DNA from: Gymnothorax reevesii
Lineage: Eukaryota > Chordata > Actinopteri > Anguilliformes > Muraenidae
Assembly (NCBI GenBank): GCA_029721435.1
Contig: CM056592.1
Location: forward strand, 38,832,611-38,896,610
DNA: 64,000 nucleotides
Direction: 5' to 3'
Shown here: piece after piece, positions 1-13,174 of the stretch
Layout of the letters: the number at the start of each line of letters is the position of its first letter
Position numbering within the stretch: position 1 is the stretch's first letter
The notes under the pieces: model-generated
What the model was told of the DNA's origin: nothing
The model's input: the letters and a program-made list of their open reading frames with translations, nothing else
Databases searched by the model: none
Made by a program: the position numbers and the translations under genes

Positions 1-449
1 GTTCAGTTTGTCTGCTTCTCATTATCTCTTCTAAATCATTCTTGGCTAGATTTAGGTTTTGATTGGTCAGTTAGCACAAATAAATGGCACACAGGAATTG
101 ATTTAAGGTGAGCTAATTATGCCAAGGTGACTGCAACTGTCCAGCCTCGCTGGTAATTAGCAGACTTCAAATCGCACTTTTCTTTCCGGAAGTATTTCAA
201 ATGGCCTGTGATGTAAGTTCACCTTTAAATTAAAGTTGTGTTGGATAGAGAAAGGTAGTTAATAATCAATCTGGTCTGTCTGCTCCATTGAGGAAGCGGG
301 AATATCTCGGTCATTCAATAATCACAATGCAGGACCGTAGGACAACGGACATTCATGGCGCTGGCAGCCGCATTGGCGTCACGATTAGGGACGCCCCAAG
401 TGGATCGAGGGTGAATTTTCGTCTGCTGTAGTGAAAACGGCGCGGTCCA

Positions 450-650
450 CCATTGAAACGATGTCAAATCATTGTTGAGCATTTCAACATTGAAAAATCA
501 TCATCTCTAGTACAGTGATTCAACAACAGTTTTTCAAACATTGAAATGGTAACTGTAATTAAACATTGACTCAACATAGATTTTTCAACCTCAACTAAAA
601 ATAACCAATCTGACCAAAATCCAACATTGAATTAATGCTTTTTGCTATCT
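450..650. repeat. Imperfect TTCAACATTGAAA-type repeat tract
   Basis: Variants of TTCAACATTGAAA, CAACATTGAAT and TTTTCAAACATTGAAA recur about eight times in 200 bp, in both direct and palindromic arrangement. Similar CAACATTGAA tracts are common low-copy minisatellites in teleost genomes. No terminal repeats or target duplication were seen. Confidence 0.55.
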
Positions 651-3479
651 GGATCCAGCGTTCACTTTCAACTACCATATTACAATCGCTAGCCAGTGGA
701 AGATCGGCTCCTACTCTGTACGCTTGCATTTTAAAGGCCTAAGTAGCAATCTAATCTTTTATTTACTTGCTGGAACATCTCCTCCATATGCCTGCTGCTT
801 GTTAAATGTCTGTTTGCTCAGAAGAACCTGGGTGGTTATATGTTTTCTAGCTTAGTCAGAGCGCGCTTGCTATCCAGTAAAAACTCCTCTTCACGAGGAT
901 AGAAATGCCAAGGTCAGAGTAATATTTTGCGCTGATATCCCCTATTAAAACCATTGAGCATTCTTCTTTGTTTGGTAGGTGGCACAGCCATATGCTCTGC
1001 TTCATCCAAGTATGGACGGAAAGATAGTCCTGTAGTCTGCTGCAAGGCAAAATGCTTCTTCTTGAATTAAAACTGACATTTCGGAATCCCTGCGTACAAT
1101 ATGGAGCATTGCTGCAACACCCTGTACATATCAATTACGTTTTGTGAAACTTTAGTGTTCCTGTTGTCTACAGACTGTATTCATCCCTATTTGTGAAACT
1201 TTATTGATCTGTATACCGGCAGTACACATCGCGACTACTTATCAGGCACATCCCTCCTTCACTTGTGGCGTCTCTGGGATGCTATGGGGGGCTGCTAACT
1301 TCCTCCTTCCCCAACTGCGTCTCGCTCCTCATTATAGCAGCACCCCAGGGGTAGGGGGAGAGGGAGGTGGGGGAATTCAGTTTTGAGGGAAACATTGAGC
1401 TTGTGCTGGGTATGGAACCCACGAGGAGCCTATGGGCTTTTCCCAAGCCTCTGCTGACATCATGTCCAGAAACAAGTGATGTCAGGCTACCATCTAATTT
1501 GAGCCTGTCCTGGCTAGAAAAATAGCCTAATGGGTTGTCAATGCAAACTTTGTAAAAACAGCCCACATTAACGTTAAAGTGACAGAGTAGCAAAGGAAGA
1601 AATGAGATGATGTTCCTCATAGACTAAGAAAGTCTGCGCAGGGAGGTGGAAGAGGAGGTGGTTTGGAGGGCAAAGCAGCATACTCTCCCATGGGAGACCG
1701 CTGTTTCATTCCTGTTTGTGTGAGTTTAACATTTCATGTTGTGAGCCGCAGCTGAAGGCCACGGTCGCTTTACCCCAACTCTGAACCCGTATCTTAACCT
1801 AACTCTAACCTGAAACAATAAGTAGTAACTTACACTGAACCCACAATATTTTCCCAACCATTGTGTACCATTGTTACTCACGGTAAGACTAGTGTTGCTG
1901 TTTTAATCATAGAGAAAATGCTTCTACAGGTGGTATCAGTAAGGGCCTGTGGGTTATATCAAAGGGTCGGCAACAAACGACCAACTAGTCTTTCTGTTGT
2001 GAGGATATGTTGTTTAATTCAGACAGAGGGAGGGGGGGAGCAGCCGAAGTAAATAAAAAAATGGTCCTGGATAGCTGGCTTTGATTTTTGGTGTAGATAC
2101 AGTCTGAGGGGAATTGAGCGGGAAGTGCTCTGTTGTCATTGTTTTCAATCTCAAAGGAGAGTTTTTTTAAACGCCCCGCTCTCCGTTTGACTTTGATGGG
2201 CCTCGATTGCACCTTTAAGTGAGGGCTCAAGAGACTATAGTATAACTTTTAAGTCTTAACAAGTCCCATTTTTTTATGGTGTTTTGTGCTGTGCTACTAT
2301 GAATCCTGCTCAGTTTGCATGCAAAGGCTTTCAAAGTACGTGCCCTCAATATGGCTGGACTCCAAGGCTTTGACCCTTCATAGATGTGCCAATGCATTTA
2401 ATGCTTTTCATTTGGGGAATTCCTAAGTCTTCTCTTGGGTGTTTTGTTTAGAGGAAGTCTGGAGTGGATATACACGCGCTCGCTCCTAACTTTCGGATTT
2501 ATTACAGGACAGACTCTCCACATTATGCACAGTATTTACGATAATGGCAGCGTAGTTGACCACCATGGACCAATGAAATCCGACAGGATATTTCCCTTAT
2601 CCACTCGTGGGGCGGGGCTTTTGTCTTGACGAACAGGGAAGACTGCAGACAGCCCCGCCTCTCAGTCAGAAACAGGCGCACGCGCCTGCATCCCTCTCCG
2701 CATCTCCTTCCGCTGATTAAAAAAATAAGGAAACATTTCTCAGCCTTGACATTTTCCCTCCTCTTAATTGAAATCCTTCAAACAGGAGCATTTAGTTCAG
2801 GTTTTCACTCTCTCCCCGTCCCCCCTGGTCTATGAGAGGAGAAACGAATGACGTTCAGCACATAGCATGCCTGATAACGGGCAGTGAAGAATTTGTTTTG
2901 GTGGGCTGCTCAGAGAGCCCATTAGGGTTTGTCTCCCGTGAGATAATGCAGTCGGTCATACATCTTCCACACAAGCCTATAGCTCATGACCAGAGAAAAC
3001 CGATAAAGGGGTCAAGTCTATTTCAAACCTTTTATTCGCAACATTACTGCGATATTGATGTTATCATTAACATTGTCAGTCTCTCACGTGGACTCACGTT
3101 CCACTCTCTAATACTGGCATTGCATGCTCAAAAGTGTCCCATCATCGATTTTTAATACACTGACAAAAATAAAAGGAATGGCAATTCTGAACTAGTGGTT
3201 TTACTCTTAGCAAGTGTTGTATTTGGAATTAAAGCTCATTTCCGTCGCAGTTTGGCTTAATAAAGCGGGAATGTTGCCAACAAGGTAAGACGAGTTGGAT
3301 TCATTTCAAGTTTCCTCAGTTCCTCTTGTCGAGAAACCGCGACTTAAAAGAAGCTGATATTTTCTATTCAAGAGGAAAAATACATCACAGTTTCTTGTAG
3401 TCACAGAGCGAATCTGAGACACTTGATAAGATGGAGCACTTTTGCACTTTATCCGATATGCTGCATCGCATTGCTTTTC

Positions 3480-3990
3480 GTAGTTTTTAAGTGCTGGCAG
3501 TGTGCTTCTCGAGCACCGGTGCTGGCTGTACCCTGCAGGGCCCAGAGCAGCTGTAGTGGCCTGGAGCAGCCGTGAAGGGGGGCCCAGGTTATCTCCAGCT
3601 GTGATGGGGGGGGTATGGGAGCTCTGTGCGCGGGCCTGTAGCGCTCTAGCGCTGCGGAGGCCCCCTTCGCTGTCCCTGGGGAAAGCCGCTAGCGTCCTCT
3701 CCCTTTCTGCTCTCTCCCGCCACTCGCCTTCACCGCCGCCGCCGCCGCTGTTGCAAGGGAGGTGCAATCTCATTTCACCCTGACTCTGCCCCGGGCCCGG
3801 CAGGGAGAGAGAGGCAGGGAGCGCAAAGAAAGTGATGAATCCTGCAGAGAGGGGAGAAAGGCACCAGGGGATTTGTAGTCGATGATTAAGAAGTGAAGGG
3901 GCATAAACGAAAGTTCAAAGCGCGTATTTGCGCCTGCTTCGAGAGAGAGCCGTGCAGAATCTTCCATTGTGTTTGTGCCGGTGAGGGCAA
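3480..3990. other. CpG-rich intronic segment
   Basis: This 0.5-kb stretch has many CpG dinucleotides, GC-rich runs such as GCCCCGGGCCCGGCAGGG and (CCG)n-like triplets near 3733-3750, and stands out against AT-rich surroundings. It has overlapping ORFs on both strands (93 and 155 codons) with no recognisable domain. It could be an alternative promoter or first exon of the channel gene or an intronic regulatory element. No TATA or start context decides this. Confidence 0.35.
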
Positions 3991-4838
3991 ATTCCTTTCC
4001 TCAAGAGCAACTGAAGAGCGCAGCACTTTTTACCTCCTCGCTGTGCATGGCAGCTCGCGTTAAAGCGAATATATATATATTACCCACACATAAATATGCA
4101 TTAAAAGTGTCATTTTTGTCTGCATTAGCGCTAAGGAGGTTGATGAAAGACAGAGAGGGTGAATATGTAAGTGACACTGTCAGTTTGTTTTGATGGCCGA
4201 GGAATAACGTTTAATTTCCACAAGGGGCGAGACATCGCTCATCATTACCAGACAAAACGCCTGAATATTTTTTTTGCTGATGTTTTGGCTGAATCTGCCG
4301 TCGAGCGAAGGGAACCACTTGAGCGGAATTGAAGAGTGACTCGGCCCCTCAGATCAATTATTTATCACTTGTTATGAACTGCAAGGCTGAGAAGTGGATC
4401 GTCTTGGAAGGAAATCATTAATCCTCTCGAAAAGCTTGTATTGGCTCTCAGGGAACGGAGGTAGAGTCGTAATCAAAATCTGAAAATGGCATTAAGAATC
4501 CCCTGTGATGCTGTTAGTCGAAGCAATATTGTTGATTCAATGGCTCAAGCGTACAGTACGTAGGAATGCCTAATGAACAGTTCAGGCCAATCAAAACATC
4601 TAAGCTAGTTACGCAAGAACCAGAATGTTCCGGGATTGAATACCCCGTTTGTTTCTGCTCTACTAAATTACCCAAAAAGTTGCGCACTCGCTTCTCTCTA
4701 AAAAGCACCAATGAATTAATTTGACAGAAAATCAAAGAGACAGTATCGTTAACTCCTAGATAAGCTGTCCATGAATTAGTGACCAGTCATTCCTGCCAAG
4801 ATCATATTTATCTTACCACCCGTGGTCCAGCTAACAGG

Positions 4839-4862
4839 AAATTGATTGATTGATTGATTAAT
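4839..4862. repeat. (TGAT)n short tandem repeat
   Basis: Several TTGA units follow one another (attgattgattgattgatt). This is often the tail of a truncated fish LINE or SINE, but no body is recognisable beside it. Confidence 0.5.
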
Positions 4863-5489
4863 TGTTGAGTGGCGCTCAAGTGTCATCACAACACTCCTTC
4901 CTATGCCTTGCTTATCCAGCAGTAAAAAGTGCTGTTCATAAGCTTTTTTGACACTTAGTGTATTTATTTATTATTTTTAAGTATCCACACTATCTCAATA
5001 CAGTCTTCTGTGCCGTAGCATAACCCAGTGCTTCTTGCTTCTCCATAGACTCTAGAAAATTCCAGTTCTGATTTTGTTTGGGAATCCTGAAGAATGGTGT
5101 GCAAGTGCTCTTGTGTTCACTAGGGAGGGAGGGCATTAGTCTATATGGTTTGCTGGGCCTCGTTGAGCAGGAGTGATTGGCTGCCTGTGGACAATCTTCC
5201 GCAGCTGTGCGTTAACATTTATCTCAATGAATTTGCGGTTCAGCTTGAGTTAAGGCCGCTGAGGGGTAGTTGCGCCAGCTGTGAGCTTCCGCCTCAAGGC
5301 TTGGAGCTCAAAATGGCAGAAAATGTAAATAAATATAGAGCTCAATATGAATTAAAATGAGGAAAGCATTATTTTTATCACCCATTAATTACAGCTTCTT
5401 ACAGGAACTCGAAGCAAAATTCTGCAGCTGGAGCGACAGACATCATTTGCATTGCATTGAGAAAATGGAGCAGTAATACTGTATCTACA

Positions 5490-6160
5490 TTATAGGTCAT
5501 GTTATTATATGACTTAAGGATTTGCTCTCTCCTGATTGGTGGAGGTGAGCTCCACCGGTCACTGTAAACAGTGATATTGACCACGGGAAAGTCTGCAAGA
5601 GATAAATATAACAATCCAACGACCTGAAGCCAAAAAAAAGAGAAGGTTTCCCTGCCGGTCCGTATTTCGTGTTGTTCGTCCTTGTGAGAGGCTTTATGTT
5701 ACAGTTGTCGTCCTTTTCTTAGTTTAACTTTTCAGGCAGGGTCGTCATATAATAAAACAGTTATTGTAGCCCCCGGACGAAGTTGGGCGGTTACTATGGA
5801 TTCATGCTCGTCTTCTCTGCCGCCGCGTCCGCAGACACTTCCTTGTGGACGCCATACAGGCTATAATTTTTGACCGATTGCTTTCATATTCATTATGGAC
5901 AAGTACTATACATCAGATTTTATAACTACAGATTTTGGTTGCTGTGACGACAGTATTGGCTGAATAATGCGCAAAAAAGGGGAGAGGCCGGCTTTCGGAG
6001 GCTACACCCCTGCAGTTGCTGGCAACCGGACTGTGTGGTTGACTTCAGTTATCAGTGAATGCAATGATTAATCCGGTTTGGGCAGGTGATATTCACCGAG
6101 GCACAATCACTTGTCCTGGTGGATAAATCATTGGATTCACCTCCACTGCAGTCAATAACT
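5490..6160. repeat. Copy 1 of a diverged intronic duplication
   Basis: This stretch shares ordered blocks with 31715-32072: TTATTAT.TGAC.TAAGGATTTG, CTCCTGATTGG, GGTCACTGTAAACAGTGATATT, ATATAACAATC, GTCCGTATTT and GGATAAATCATTGG. The shared ACTGTAAACAGT core is a palindrome. Copy 1 carries about 300 extra bp (roughly 5765-6060). It is either two relics of an unrecognised MITE or a duplicated conserved non-coding element. Confidence 0.65.
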
Positions 6161-7024
6161 GTATTTTTTTTTCCAAAAACAGGATAATCCTCCATCCCTA
6201 AGCAGTGGCCGTGCAGTCTCGGAAGTGCTAAGTCTCTTGGATAAAGACGTGAGAAACATGCAGATACATCATTAAAACTTTGTTCATTTATTTATATCAT
6301 GGTCAAAGTGCCGGCGCGATGAAAATGGAAACATTAAATGATAATTTTCCTCCCCGAAGCCCCGTCCTCACATGTCGCAGCCGGAGGTTGGGGATGGAGA
6401 CTCGTGCTTGGCTAGCACGGAATAAATGCTTGATCTCTCGCCTGGCATTTTCGAGTGCAGGCTCGAGCTTCCATTCGCCGTCCGAGTGCTCGCTGCAATT
6501 CTTAGGGGATGACGCTGTCACTGTGAGACGTTCAGCCTCTGAAGCGCTCCCGCTCCAATCGACATGAAGTGATAACAACTGTGAATAAATAATTGATTTT
6601 GTACCATGGCCTGCTGTGTTCTCATATTGAGAGTGTACACAGTGTTAGGCCTGTATTTATCTCCGTGATTGTCCGTGTCTGATGTGTACTGTGGACGTGC
6701 GGTGTCAGAGGTCAAGGGTGACTGGGCTGATCTGTTCGTGTTACTCTTCCCACTGCTTGTTTCTCTGTTCCCGTCCAGACTGTAGTGCTAAAGTGATTCT
6801 TCTTTCGCCTCCCAGAAGTCGGCCAAGATGAGCAGCCTGCCTGCCGTGCAGATTGGAGTTAGGAGCATGTTTTATTCATCAGTGAACAGCTCTGATGGCA
6901 CTGCCTATTTCTCTCTCAGCTCCTTCAGCTTATGCATATTTATATGTTCACGCACGAACATGCAAATATCATACATTTGTGTGCGCCTGTTCATACATTG
7001 TACATCTGGAACATATTAGGATAA

Positions 7025-7314
7025 TTTGCGACGTGTGTGTGTGTGTATGTGTGGGTACACGTTGGGGGGCACATAGGGACCGACACACACTTGTGAGAAC
7101 CAACTTTGTGGACATTTGGGGTTGTAATGGCAATTTGGGTGGTCCTCACTGAGGATTGCGGAGAATTATGGTTAATTAGTTACATTTTGGGTAAGGCTAA
7201 GGTTGAGGCTGGGGTTAGGCATGATTTAGATTCAGTTATGGCTAGGGAAAGACTGTACACAATAGATATGAGGCAATACGGTATCCTCATGAGTATAGCT
7301 ATACAATCGTTTGG

Positions 7315-7364
<50 letters not shown>
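7025..7364. repeat. GT-anchored MITE-like repeat with (TG)n microsatellite
   Basis: A GTGTGTGT tract near 7037 leads into ACTTGTGAGAACCAACTT, GGGTGGTCCTCACT and a GGTTAGG-rich interior. It ends with GAGTATAGCTATAC and a pure (TG)n run at 7315-7359. The family recurs near 11.64-11.92, 16.10-16.30, 52.02-52.26 and 52.3-53.0 kb. It is recognised by TATACTTGTGAGGAC ends, a GAGGACC...TGTCCTCA core and CCCTAA-like interior. Confidence 0.6.
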
Positions 7365-7365
<1 letters not shown>

Positions 7366-8194
7366 AACCATAAGCTGGAGTGCGCTTTGATGGCGGTGAG
7401 TCAAGTGGTGCTTGCTTCTCAGTTACGGCAGTTAATGTAGAGCGCTCTAATATATAAACACGTGTTAACATGGCAGTTACACCACAGTCCACAGAGAAGC
7501 CTCTTCGATCGCGGGAGCGTGGCTGAGAGAGAGAGAACGAAAGAGCGAGTGAGAGAACGAGGGCGAGAGAGAGAGAGGGTGTGAGAGAGAAGGGGAGAAG
7601 GAGAAATCGAGCTAGTGCCTCTGCGATGTGGAACTGTTGAGAGCATTATAAAGCGACAATATACTTTTGATTGCGGTGGAATAGCAGGAAAAGATCCATA
7701 CATTCGCTGATGCACACATGAGACGCATTGGCGTGATTGCGCTCGGTAATGAAACCACTTACTGTGTCCATACAGCGTTATTCACAGGGGACACACTCCA
7801 TACATTGTGTTCCCTGATATCCGCTGCCACACGAGGCATTATTCACTCCTGTACCACCTCTCAGGCTGTATCACTGTCTCTGATTACCGACGCGTGGTTG
7901 GAATGTGCCACTCTAATCTCCCTTGCTTCTAGTAAAGGTGTTGAGACACTAACGCAAATGGATGGTGTGCGGTAGAGCGAGGTGGCAGATTTCTTGGTCT
8001 TAAATGTGAGCTTAAGTGCCGCATGCATTAGGACACAGCATCGTTAACGAAGGGAAACACAAATAATGTGGCCTCATAAATTGTGATGGACTCACAAATT
8101 CATGATACACGGCCCTTTGCGTATCCTCATTAGCAAATTCAAAATAAAGAAAAATAAAAAATCATGTGCTGTCAGGCACAAAATACCCTGCTCA

Positions 8195-8330
8195 AGTGGT
8201 GGTTTTTTTAGTTTAGTTTTTTTTGTTTATTGGCTTGTTTCACAGGGACCATGTACAGAACAAATCATGTACCAGAGTTAGCTCTATTGCTAATTTTCAT
8301 CTGTAGTCCCTGGGCAGGGTGCTAAACTTA
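8195..8330 (-). mobile_element. 3' end fragment of a non-LTR retrotransposon
   Basis: Read on the minus strand, this gives CAGGGACTACAGATGAAAA, then TAGCTCTAACTCTGGTACAT-like sequence, then GTCCCTGTGAAACAAGCC, AATAAAC and an A/T-rich tail. This resembles the 3' UTR and tail common to truncated fish LINEs. No coding part is left. Family assignment is from memory of the motif and is uncertain. Confidence 0.45.
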
Positions 8331-9224
8331 AAAACATTACGCAACAACACATAGACATTACAGACACTTCCACTTTAAACTATTTTTGGTGAATTTTACC
8401 ATTTCCGGATCCTAAATTTAATCAGATGATCCTCGGACCATTGCATAACTGCTGATAGACACACAGACAAAGAACTGTCAGAAAAATAAACACTCCTTTA
8501 TTGTCTCGTAAAGTTTGAAGTTGTGTAATCAGTATAGATTAGCAGGCTTCCAAAAGCCACAATATACAGTACCTTCAATAATTTATCCTTCTGTGAGATC
8601 ATTTATTTACAGTACATGGTAACATCTCAGAACATCATTGAAAACCACACTGAGAACATCGGCGTTTTTTTTTTTTTTTTCATGACGCTCAATAATTTAT
8701 TTCTGGCAGGATTTGAGCGAAATGAAATCGGACAGTTCAGACATTCTGTTCATTACTTTGTAACAAGATTTTGAGAACTGCTGTGCAGAACTAGCACAGA
8801 CCTTCGCAAAAGATCAACGCAGGAAGTGGCATAGATGGCAAATATTGAATATGAATCCTATCACTATTTGGTAATTACTGTACTTAGTGTACTATCCGAC
8901 AGGGTAGCCTGTCTGATAACATAGTCTTGCAAGATTTCATGCTGTAGATATAAAACACTGCTTTCATGCTGATCTTAAATGTGTTTTATTTTCCGTCTGG
9001 GGTCTCTATGCCTGAGCCATCATATGCACATTACACTCACTGCTGTGGATCTGCCTGTGCATTACTGAGAGCATTATAGGATCCAAAGGTTGTGTAAATG
9101 GCAGCTAATGGATCTTAAAAGAAAGAAAGAATGATTTTCTGTGCGTATCTGTGACTGTTAAGTAACAATAAATTATAGTGGCCTATTTGCAACACAATGA
9201 CAATTTTGTTTCTTATTGATATTC

Positions 9225-9480
9225 AAACGAGCCATCTGGCAATGCCGGATCCCCACGGCTGTAGGTTGTGTAACCTACAGGTTGTGTGGACAGACGGACG
9301 GACCGAAACCCCCAAAAGGCACAACCAGACCATAAGGAGAAGCTCCATACCAAATTTGGTGTTTGTAAGTGGTATAGTTTTCGAGTTCTGGTCCGGAAAC
9401 GATTTTATATTTTTTAAACGACGGACGGACGGACACACTGACCACTATATCCCCCCGCATTATATGCCAGGGGGATAAAA
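9225..9480. repeat. Dispersed GGACGGACGGAC-type repeat
   Basis: The block contains a short hairpin (TGTAGGTT-gtgt-AACCTACA, 9260-9279), CCAAATTTGGTGTTTGTAAG, ATAGTTTTCGAGTTCTGG and a GACGGACGGACGGAC run. It ends in GCATTATATGCCAGGGGGAT. Related blocks appear near 54.6-54.85 kb (ATAGTTTTCGAAGTGACTCC, GGCCATAACTCTG) and 62.47-62.70 kb (CGGACAGACACGC, AAGTTTGGTCACC). The family is dispersed; I cannot assign it to a transposon class. Confidence 0.5.
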
Positions 9481-10504
9481 ATGATTTATTTACATTGTTT
9501 CTTGAACTCTTGGTCTGAGTTTACAATTGTCGGGAGAGTGCGTTAACCATTCAAAAGTATGGAGGCCGTCAATGTGTGCAAAAAGCTTCGAAGGTGATTT
9601 GTGTTGAGAGGAAATGTTGATAGTCAGTCGATGTCTGTTGATAGTCTGTTGAGTGCTTTATAATTTGATGGCAATGCACTGTCCTGCTTTCATCCCCATG
9701 AAAGTAAGTCGGATAAATATTTTAAAATGTACATATTGTTCTTGGAATGTTGAGCTGACCTTCCCAGGCTTTCAGAAGATCATACATGTAGATTTCACCT
9801 CCCCTTTCTGGAAATTTTCTGAAACTTTCAAAGTAGGACGGAGTTTATAAATATATCTAATGCTTTGTCTGGTTGGTTTTCTGCATAGTCGGTTTGCGTC
9901 AATCCTCAGCCACGTCTGGCAACTGCGTTAGCATGATATGCACTGCTAATATTTATTACTGCCTTGCCAACTCTGGTCTCGCATATCGATTTGGGATCGT
10001 TATTTTATGTTTCATTCAATAATACACAGTATCAAATATCCTCACACTGTACATATGCGTAGTCAAATGTTAAGTGGTAATCAATGTTAATTCAGTACTT
10101 TTAAATGGCTATTGGTTCATTTTGCAACATACCTAAATGTGTGGTGTGAGGTGTTAGCCTGTGACCATCCAAGCCACACTTGGGAGAGCATTAATGGTTT
10201 CGAGAGAATTTCGGGAATGAACGTTTGGGCCCCCACCATTTCATTATCGTCCCTCGCAACAACACAAAGTGCAGCGGTGGAAATTGCAGTGGAGTTTGTC
10301 TGACTTGTCAGGTGACAAGTTTTCCCGGAAATGACTTCACTTGCATGTATGAAATTTTGCGTATATACTGTATGCTACCAGTCCTAACCTTGATCAAGTT
10401 CAAAAACGGGATTCCATGGTTGTGGAGGATATTGATTTATTGATGACAAAGTCGTCCTGCTAATTTTGTGCGTATAGTGTCCATCTAGTGTCCCCCCTGG
10501 TCTG

Positions 10505-10621
10505 GTAGCCATTACAGATTTTGTGTGTGTTTGTGTGTATGTGGGGGACTGCTTGTGTGTGTGTGTGTGTGAGTGCGTGCGTGCATGTGTGTGTGTGTCT
10601 GTGCGTGTGTGTGTGTGTGTG
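10505..10621. repeat. (TG)n-rich microsatellite
   Basis: The tract is an interrupted alternating purine-pyrimidine sequence of TG, with TGCG and TATG variants. It has Z-DNA potential. No other feature is seen. Confidence 0.85.
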
Positions 10622-11635
10622 AGAAACTGACCTGTCGATGGGTTGAAGAAGGCGTCAAGGCCTCTATTACTATCCGCATTAGTGCAGTTAAGCTGTTAGA
10701 TAGCTTTCTGTTTATCTCAATGTGAGTGCTGTGCCAGTTAAGTGCAGTCGATCAGTTTTAGCGAGGTGTGAGTGAGGTATATGCACAATATAAGTGCGGA
10801 GTTACCCTGGTGCTGACAGCCCAAAGAATAATTTAAGGGGCATGTTATTGCAGTGTTAAAGGGGATAAAGTCAGATTTGAAGGCGCTGCTCATTGTTATT
10901 TTAGCCTTAGGGAATGCACTCAGCGCTCTTTCGCTGTCGGCTAATGCTACTTGTCGTTTTCTGACCATGTTTGAAGTGCTGTGCTATCGTCATGTTAATA
11001 CGAAGCCCCGTGAATAATTTCAGTATGAAGTGGTTGTGGTCCCAGAACATATGAATTTGTTTCACTGAGCTGCGAAGGGTGGTTTTTATCGAGCTGTGAC
11101 TGTTGATCAAGTGCACCGTTGGAGTTTTATTGCATTCTGCGAAAGCGATGTCACAGAACCGCGGTGCTATGCACTGTGATTAATTAAATGTTAAATAACG
11201 GCCGGTCGGTGGAAGTTTAGCTGGAGCGCAGTGCAAGTGTAATGTTGGGTTGATCAGAGTTGTGTTTATTGGTGGTGGGAGTGGGATGTCTGGGTGGTTA
11301 GATCGTTGTTTATAAGTGTAATTGCGATAATGGGGTGAACTGACTGGTGTAGCAGTGACGTGTGTGTGATATCAGTGCAGTGAAGCTGCAGTTTATTGAT
11401 GGTGTGAAAGAGATATTGAGGCTATAAACTGTAGTTTAATGGTGTATGATAATGCGCTGACAGAGTTTGCTGTCTAAATGCAGTTTTAGTTTGGCATCTG
11501 GGCAGTATCTACTTCAGATGTGTTCTGCATGCGGCTTTTTGTGGTTTGAGTGTATTTGTGTTTACTGCTGACTCAAAGATATGAATTAGTGCGTTTTATC
11601 TTTTAGTCCTGCTTAAGAATTGGAGCTCTGGATCC

Positions 11636-11920
11636 AGATCTACTGCCTCACTCTCACACACACACACACGTACATATACACACTCATACACACACGTGCA
11701 CACGCACTCACACACACATACACACTCATACACGCACGCACGCACACACAAGTACGCACACACACACACACTCACACATGCACATACACCAGCAAACACA
11801 TGCACACTCACACACTCACATATGTTTGCATGGTTATACTTGTGAGGGCACAGTATTGACTTACATTCCTTGTGCACTGCCTTTCATAAACCCTAAATGT
11901 TACCAAAGTATACCTTACCC
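11636..11920. repeat. (CA)n microsatellite and 5' part of the GT/CA-anchored repeat
   Basis: An interrupted (CA)n tract (about 11648-11820) passes into GTTATACTTGTGAGGGCAC, a unique-like arm and CCCTAA/CCTTACCC-type sequence. The hAT element at 11921-13174 is inserted in this CCTTACCC stretch, and the repeat resumes at 13183 with TAACCTGAGCAG. Confidence 0.7.
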
Positions 11921-13174
11921 CAGTGGTTCCCAAACTTTTTCTGCTGGGCCCCCCTTTGGTACATTAAAAAATTTTTGCGCCCCCCAAAAAAAATAGGTAA
12001 TACATACGCACATTTTGTTTTCAGAGACCATGGCAGTTTATTTCACTCATTGTAATTTATATAAACCTCAACCTTTTTGGAAAAAATGTAAGTAAACGGT
12101 CATAAACTGTAGATTGTCATAAACTAAAACTAGGCTACTTATAGAATTGGAAATAGCAAAATAACAAACAACCACGGTGTAATTATTTTAAGTGTAACTG
12201 TTTTCAAGCACCTTAACTGTGTAATTATGTTCAGTGTAACAGGTTTATTTTTTTTAATATACAACAACATTGCTATTTATGCATTTTCCGGACACCAACA
12301 GAAACGTACTTGCATACAGCCAATCAGCGACCTTGTGCGGACCGCTGAAGGAGTGTCTCGAGACAGTTACATTTTCCTCTCTTCACTGGCCTCACACTTT
12401 TAAGTTAAAATACGTTAACCGAGATCGCGTCAGCTTATTATAGAAAATACGAATGCTCTGCACAGATGATTTTTGTCCAGCCTAGCTGGCAACATTAAAA
12501 ATGATTGGCACGTTTGGAAACGGCCACAGTTATTTTCCAATTAAGGACACGAAAATTTAATAATGCAAAATCTCTTTTAAAGTATAAAATCATTAGGCTG
12601 TATCACACTCCTCTGCCTGAGTATAGCCGTCTACTTAAAATTGTGTTTCTATGATGCAGAAAGACAGCGAAGTACGAAAAAAAATTCATGAACACCACTT
12701 GCCGAACCTGCCGATATGTTTGTAACGTTCAGTTGGTGGGCTAGATAAAAATAATCTGTCGGCATACAGAGCATTCATATTATCGAGAATAAGATGACGC
12801 AATCTCGGTTATTTCTGCTTTGTATTCATCGGATTTTGTTCGGTGTCACTTAACATTTTATTATCAACATGCCAGATCAGTGCAGGATAAAAAGCGGCGA
12901 GTTGGGTATCGCGAGACTACATTACCGGCTTCAAATATTTGAACAACTACATTCATAAATTCTTTATGAAAATGGCAGGCTAGATGAATGATTTGGCGAA
13001 CAGTTATGCTGAGAGTAAGGCAGGCATTTACGATGTAATCGCAGAATTCTGGGCAGCGAATGGACTGTATGCAATGATTTTCTGTTGGTGTCCGGAACTC
13101 CCGCACCCCGCGCCCCCCCTGCAATTGCTCTGCGCCCCCCCTAGGGGGCGCGCCCCCCACTTTGGGAACCACTG
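11921..13174. mobile_element. Non-autonomous hAT-like DNA transposon
   Basis: The element is 1,254 bp. It starts CAGTGGTTCCCAAACTTT and ends, as the reverse complement, in AAAGTGGG/TTTGGGAACCACTG, giving terminal inverted repeats of about 15 bp. It is flanked by a perfect 8-bp target duplication CCTTACCC (11913-11920 and 13175-13182). TIR type and 8-bp duplication are diagnostic of hAT. Runs of C next to both ends (GGGCCCCCC; GCGCCCCCC) are part of the element. The longest internal ORF (minus strand, 12864-13172) shows no hAT transposase or BED-finger motif, so the copy depends on a transposase elsewhere. Perfect target duplications suggest a relatively recent insertion. Confidence 0.92.

Noticed and set aside
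3306..3783. Opposed ORFs of 155 and 93 codons in a CpG-rich stretch
   Set aside because: No domain, and the low-complexity Ser/Arg/Pro content follows base composition.
10031..10045. ATATCCTC at about 10037 as the U12 donor partner of the AC acceptor
   Set aside because: The upstream sequence is AT-rich and not coding, and the last donor position departs from ATATCCTT. GTATCCTC at 7281 and 8119 were rejected for the same reason.
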